From: an uncultured Eubacteriales bacterium
Lineage (GTDB): Bacteria; Bacillota_A; Clostridia; Oscillospirales; Oscillospiraceae
NCBI GenBank assembly: GCA_949742895.1
Contig: CATJRT010000285.1
Span: forward strand, 1 to 14,140
DNA: 14,140 bases
Direction: 5' to 3'
The position numbers and the translations under genes were made by a program. Positions 13,509 to 14,140 of the stretch are shown piece after piece. Under the pieces are notes generated by a model. That model was not told the DNA's origin and searched no databases. It worked only from the letters and a program-made list of their open reading frames with translations. Each line of letters begins with the position of its first letter. The stretch's first letter is position 1.

Positions 13509-14140
13509 CTATTTTGTTTTTCGTCTTCTCCGCCTCGATTTGGGCCGGCGGCGGCCGGCGTCATAGGGCAGCAGGTATTTGATCCAGCACCACTCCCCGT
13601 ATCCGTTGGTAATGGGACCCTCTTTCGAGACCGTCAGCGCCTCCGGCGGCGCGGTGAGAGTGAGCAGGTCAGGCCCCTCCGCCGTCTCCGGCTCTGAGCG
13701 CACCAGCCCCAGGGACGGCGTCCAGGTCCGCTCCCCCACGTGTGGGTGGCCCCATTCCCTGGGCTCCTTGGTCAGGTAGCTGGCCAGGTCCTCATAGGTG
13801 TGCTCCCGGTCGAATGTCAGCCGCCGCAGCTCAATATCCCCCCAACCCCACAGCCGGCGCAGCTCCTCCAGATCGTCCCCGGTGGAGTTAAGGACCAGAT
13901 GGTGGTGGATGCGCCCGCCGGGACAGCAGCCCTCCGTTACATAGATGTAGTGGAGGGGCTGGCCCCTGGCCTTCCGGGCTTTTCGCAGTTTGGAGAGAAA
14001 CGCCCGCAGACGGCGCACCGCTTTGGCCCGGTCCTCCGGGAGATGCTTGTCCCGGTATGTAAGGGTTAGAAAAAGGTCACCATTGTCGAAGTTGTCCGCC
14101 AGAGCCCGCTCCAGCTTCTGGAAGGACGTCCGGGCGTTCA
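13509..14140 (-). CDS. HUH replication-initiator-like protein (partial, 209 aa visible)
   Basis: The frame is open to the right edge, so the N-terminus is missing; GTG 14018 is an internal codon, because coding-like sequence continues upstream as NARTSFQKLERALADNF and GDLFLTLTYRDKHLP. Numbering from the first full codon (14138): motif 1 is LFLTLTYRDKHLP (22-34), motif 2 is GGRIHHHLVLN (74-84) with His 78-80 as the HUH metal ligands, and motif 3 is YEDLASYLTKE (115-125), with Tyr 121 as the likely nucleophile and Lys 124 at the usual +3 place. This matches rolling-circle initiators such as Microviridae VP4-like proteins, and phage proteins related to them. The C-terminus is strongly basic (GRRRPKSRRRRRKTK). 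It may nick DNA to start replication of the phage or act in another DNA-processing step. The part after residue 130 is not recognised. Confidence 0.78.
   Translation of the reverse strand, partial: NARTSFQKLERALADNFDNGDLFLTLTYRDKHLPEDRAKAVRRLRAFLSKLRKARKARGQPLHYIYVTEGCCPGGRIHHHLVLNSTGDDLEELRRLWGWGDIELRRLTFDREHTYEDLASYLTKEPREWGHPHVGERTWTPSLGLVRSEPETAEGPDLLTLTAPPEALTVSKEGPITNGYGEWCWIKYLLPYDAGRRRPKSRRRRRKTK

Noticed and set aside
1..14140. CRISPR arrays, tRNAs, insertion sequences, attachment sites, toxin-antitoxin or defence genes
   Set aside because: No regularly spaced repeats, cloverleaf-like sequences, transposase motifs or defence-type genes were seen; the window is filled by phage morphogenesis genes.

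Overview
The window is the late (packaging, head and tail) gene block of a siphovirus-type tailed phage or prophage. Every supported gene lies on the minus strand, so the block reads from right to left. High GC in most genes, AGGAGG-type ribosome binding sites with frequent GTG/TTG starts, and the protein families (phi13-type tail tube, P27 small terminase, Cys-rich KTR-like zinc ribbon, BppU-like fiber N-terminus) point to a Gram-positive host. A high-GC gut Clostridia host (Oscillospiraceae type) is my inference from protein style, not a database result. No integrase, lysis gene, tRNA or host gene is visible, so prophage and free phage cannot be told apart.

Layout in transcription order. 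(1) 14140-13509: 3' part of a replication-initiator-like HUH protein. (2) 13445-13236: small zinc-ribbon protein, ending inside a strong Rho-independent terminator. (3) 13138-12406: HNH nuclease and P27-type small terminase, separated by about 80 bp holding a 12-bp-arm palindrome that is a candidate cos or terminase-recognition element. (4) 12416-7444: large terminase, portal, prohead protease and HK97-fold major capsid protein with an N-terminal scaffold domain. (5) 7351-6019: four connector/completion proteins (head-tail connector, head closure, HK97-gp10-like, tail terminator). (6) 6016-3221: major tail tube protein, tail assembly chaperones G and G-T (made by -1 frameshifting on an A9 run), and a short tape measure protein. 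(7) 3206-664: a 134-residue tail-tip protein and a 713-residue hub protein carrying a glycine-rich adhesin. (8) 650-1: a small Cys-rich protein, a small coiled-coil protein and the start of a BppU-like baseplate/fiber protein.

The genes are packed very tightly. Junctions are ATGA, GTGA or TAATG overlaps, recurrent 11-nt overlaps, or stop codons lying within the next gene's ribosome binding site, which implies translational coupling. No stretch over 300 bp lacks a gene. The only gaps above 50 bp are 13446-13508, 13139-13235, 12766-12847 and 7352-7443, and each holds something described below.

Most of this is a standard HK97-type morphogenesis module. The least ordinary points are: an adhesin cassette whose drop in GC matches its domain borders; a reading frame after the major capsid stop that can only be reached by a -1 slip and ends in the next gene's ribosome binding site; the terminator upstream of the packaging genes; the palindrome between HNH and terS; and the HUH initiator-like gene beside the packaging module. 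I did not find a clearly new multi-gene system.
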